In this document: positions 17,353-18,407 of the stretch, one piece after another
Position numbering within the stretch: position 1 is the stretch's first letter
Layout: each line of letters opens with the position of its first letter
Made by a program: the position numbers and the translations under genes
Notes under the pieces: generated by a model
Seen by the model: only the letters and a program-made list of their open reading frames with translations
Database searches by the model: none
Told to the model about the DNA's origin: nothing
NCBI GenBank assembly: GCA_905194705.1
Contig: CAJJTI010000024.1
Coordinates: 1-18,407 of the forward strand
Reading direction: 5' to 3'
From: an uncultured Solobacterium sp.
GTDB taxonomy: Bacteria; Bacillota_I; Bacilli_A; Erysipelotrichales; Erysipelotrichaceae
Length of the DNA: 18,407 nucleotides

Positions 17353-18407
17353 ATATTTTTTAATTCATTACATTTGTGATTATCAATTAACGTAAGAATA
17401 CCTTCGTCAACTCCGTATACATCAATACTATCTGCAGATGTTCCTGCATACAATATACCATCTTCATCAAATGTACAGGTTGTATATGTACTTCCGTCAG
17501 CCGGAACATATTGCGATATTACATCCGTATCCCTTATTACGCTTAATTTTCCGCTATCACTTACCGCTGCAACATTTCCACTTTTGTCGGCATCAATGCT
17601 TACAGCATATGTGACGTCATCTATTACCTTTTTTACGGAAAGTCCGCCCGCCATGGATAATACCGACATCTTGCCTGTTGTTCCGACGTAATAACAGCCA
17701 TCTGTTCCCTGTGTTATACATTTTACAGCATCATCAGATAAACCATCTTTTTCTGATACAACATTGGCAACCTGTTCGTTTATCATAATAGACAAGCCAT
17801 TATCATTGGTTCCTATCCATAATCTGCCCTCTTCATCAAGATACATACAATTAACGCTTTTTATCGAATCATACTCATCAATCCATATGAATTCTTTTCC
17901 GTTATATCTGTAAAGTCCGCCGTATGTACCTATCCACAATATTCCGTCATTCGTCTGCACAATATCATTGGCACAGCCACCCGGTATTCCGTTTTCTCTT
18001 CCGTACACCGTCTGAAGATAAGAACTGTAATCCTGTATTTTATCGTTATCTGATTGTACCATTACATCAGAATCTTTTTGTTGTTCATTCTGGTTTTTTG
18101 CCTGTGCTTCTATTGACAGATTCATATTTTGCCCAATCCGGGCTATAACCGATGATGCCAACGCAAACATCAGACACACCGATATTACTCTTTTATCGAA
18201 TCTTTTCCATCCTTTGTCAAATTTCACAAAAACAAACAGAATTAGTACCGCTATAACCTTATCAAGAAAATCAACATAAAATTCTCCCGCAGCGTAACTT
18301 ATAATATTATTAAAACCTATGCTTATAAGGGAATCAATAACTCCGTCTCCCCAAATATTATTTGTATAACCATTGAAAAAAATATAATTGAAAATTACAG
18401 ACACTAC
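17337..18407 (-). CDS. Partial beta-propeller (Reg_prop-like) membrane sensor, broken at both ends
   Basis: The reading frame enters from the right edge of the window, so the true start is not visible; the first possible start is a GTG at 18404. Counting from that codon, residues 1-62 contain hydrophobic stretches with YIFFNGY and YVDFLDKVIAVLILFVFVKF, and another membrane segment lies at 73-90. A polar linker leads to repeats of two-component-regulator propeller type: DGILWIGTYGGLYRY (153-167), EGRLWIGTNDNGLSI (192-206), then weaker copies near 221-249, 267-290 and 308-330. About five blades are present, where a full propeller has seven. The last residues (IKREF) are encoded by the gyrA terminator sequence, so the frame has lost its proper 3' end. 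GC content and codon choice are visibly higher than in the neighbours and resemble Lachnospiraceae-type sensors (inference). It may be a real truncated insertion or an assembly join. Confidence 0.65.
   Translation of the reverse strand, partial: VVSVIFNYIFFNGYTNNIWGDGVIDSLISIGFNNIISYAAGEFYVDFLDKVIAVLILFVFVKFDKGWKRFDKRVISVCLMFALASSVIARIGQNMNLSIEAQAKNQNEQQKDSDVMVQSDNDKIQDYSSYLQTVYGRENGIPGGCANDIVQTNDGILWIGTYGGLYRYNGKEFIWIDEYDSIKSVNCMYLDEEGRLWIGTNDNGLSIMINEQVANVVSEKDGLSDDAVKCITQGTDGCYYVGTTGKMSVLSMAGGLSVKKVIDDVTYAVSIDADKSGNVAAVSDSGKLSVIRDTDVISQYVPADGSTYTTCTFDEDGILYAGTSADSIDVYGVDEGILTLIDNHKCNELKNIKREF

Overview
The window is the replication-origin neighbourhood of a low-GC Firmicutes chromosome. 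The core genes look roughly one-third GC by eye, use A/T-ending codons, and are small and tightly packed with ATGA overlaps. The gene set (rpmH-rnpA-yidC-jag, dnaA-dnaN-yaaA-recF-gyrB-gyrA, and a pth-mfd-rqcP-divIC block) is the classic Bacillota origin set. Several unusual residues in conserved proteins suggest a divergent group, possibly Erysipelotrichia-like. That placement is an inference, not something read directly from the sequence.

Layout. (1) 57-2233, minus strand: the operon rpmH > rnpA > yidC > jag, with a strong promoter at 2205-2233, an intrinsic-terminator-like hairpin between rpmH and rnpA, and an intrinsic terminator after jag. (2) 2234-2415: a divergent intergenic region with two promoters and an 11-bp inverted repeat. 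(3) 2416-8255, plus strand: an unknown membrane-anchored protein, pth, mfd, rqcP and divIC in one compact run, then a zinc-ribbon membrane protein and a terminator. (4) 8300-8691: the origin proper, with eleven perfect or one-mismatch DnaA boxes. (5) 8692-11399: dnaA and dnaN, separated by a second small DnaA-box site with an adjacent trinucleotide-periodic AT stretch, and closed by a terminator. (6) 11453-17352: yaaA-recF-gyrB-gyrA with its own extended -10 promoter and a terminator. (7) 17353-18407, minus strand: a fragment of a beta-propeller sensor protein with visibly higher GC and different codon use. Its reading frame ends inside the gyrA terminator.

Together the genes cover initiation (DnaA, oriC), the sliding clamp (DnaN), gap repair (RecF), gyrase, transcription-coupled repair (Mfd), ribosome rescue and peptidyl-tRNA recycling (Pth, RqcP), the L34/RNase P protein pair, membrane insertion (YidC, KhpB/Jag) and division (DivIC). 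I found no clear new multi-gene system. The points most worth a second look are: the head-on orientation of the pth-mfd-divIC block next to oriC; an Asn where YidC normally has its groove Arg; other substitutions at normally conserved positions in GyrA, Pth and RnpA; the attenuator-like hairpin between rpmH and rnpA; and the abrupt foreign-looking junction after gyrA.
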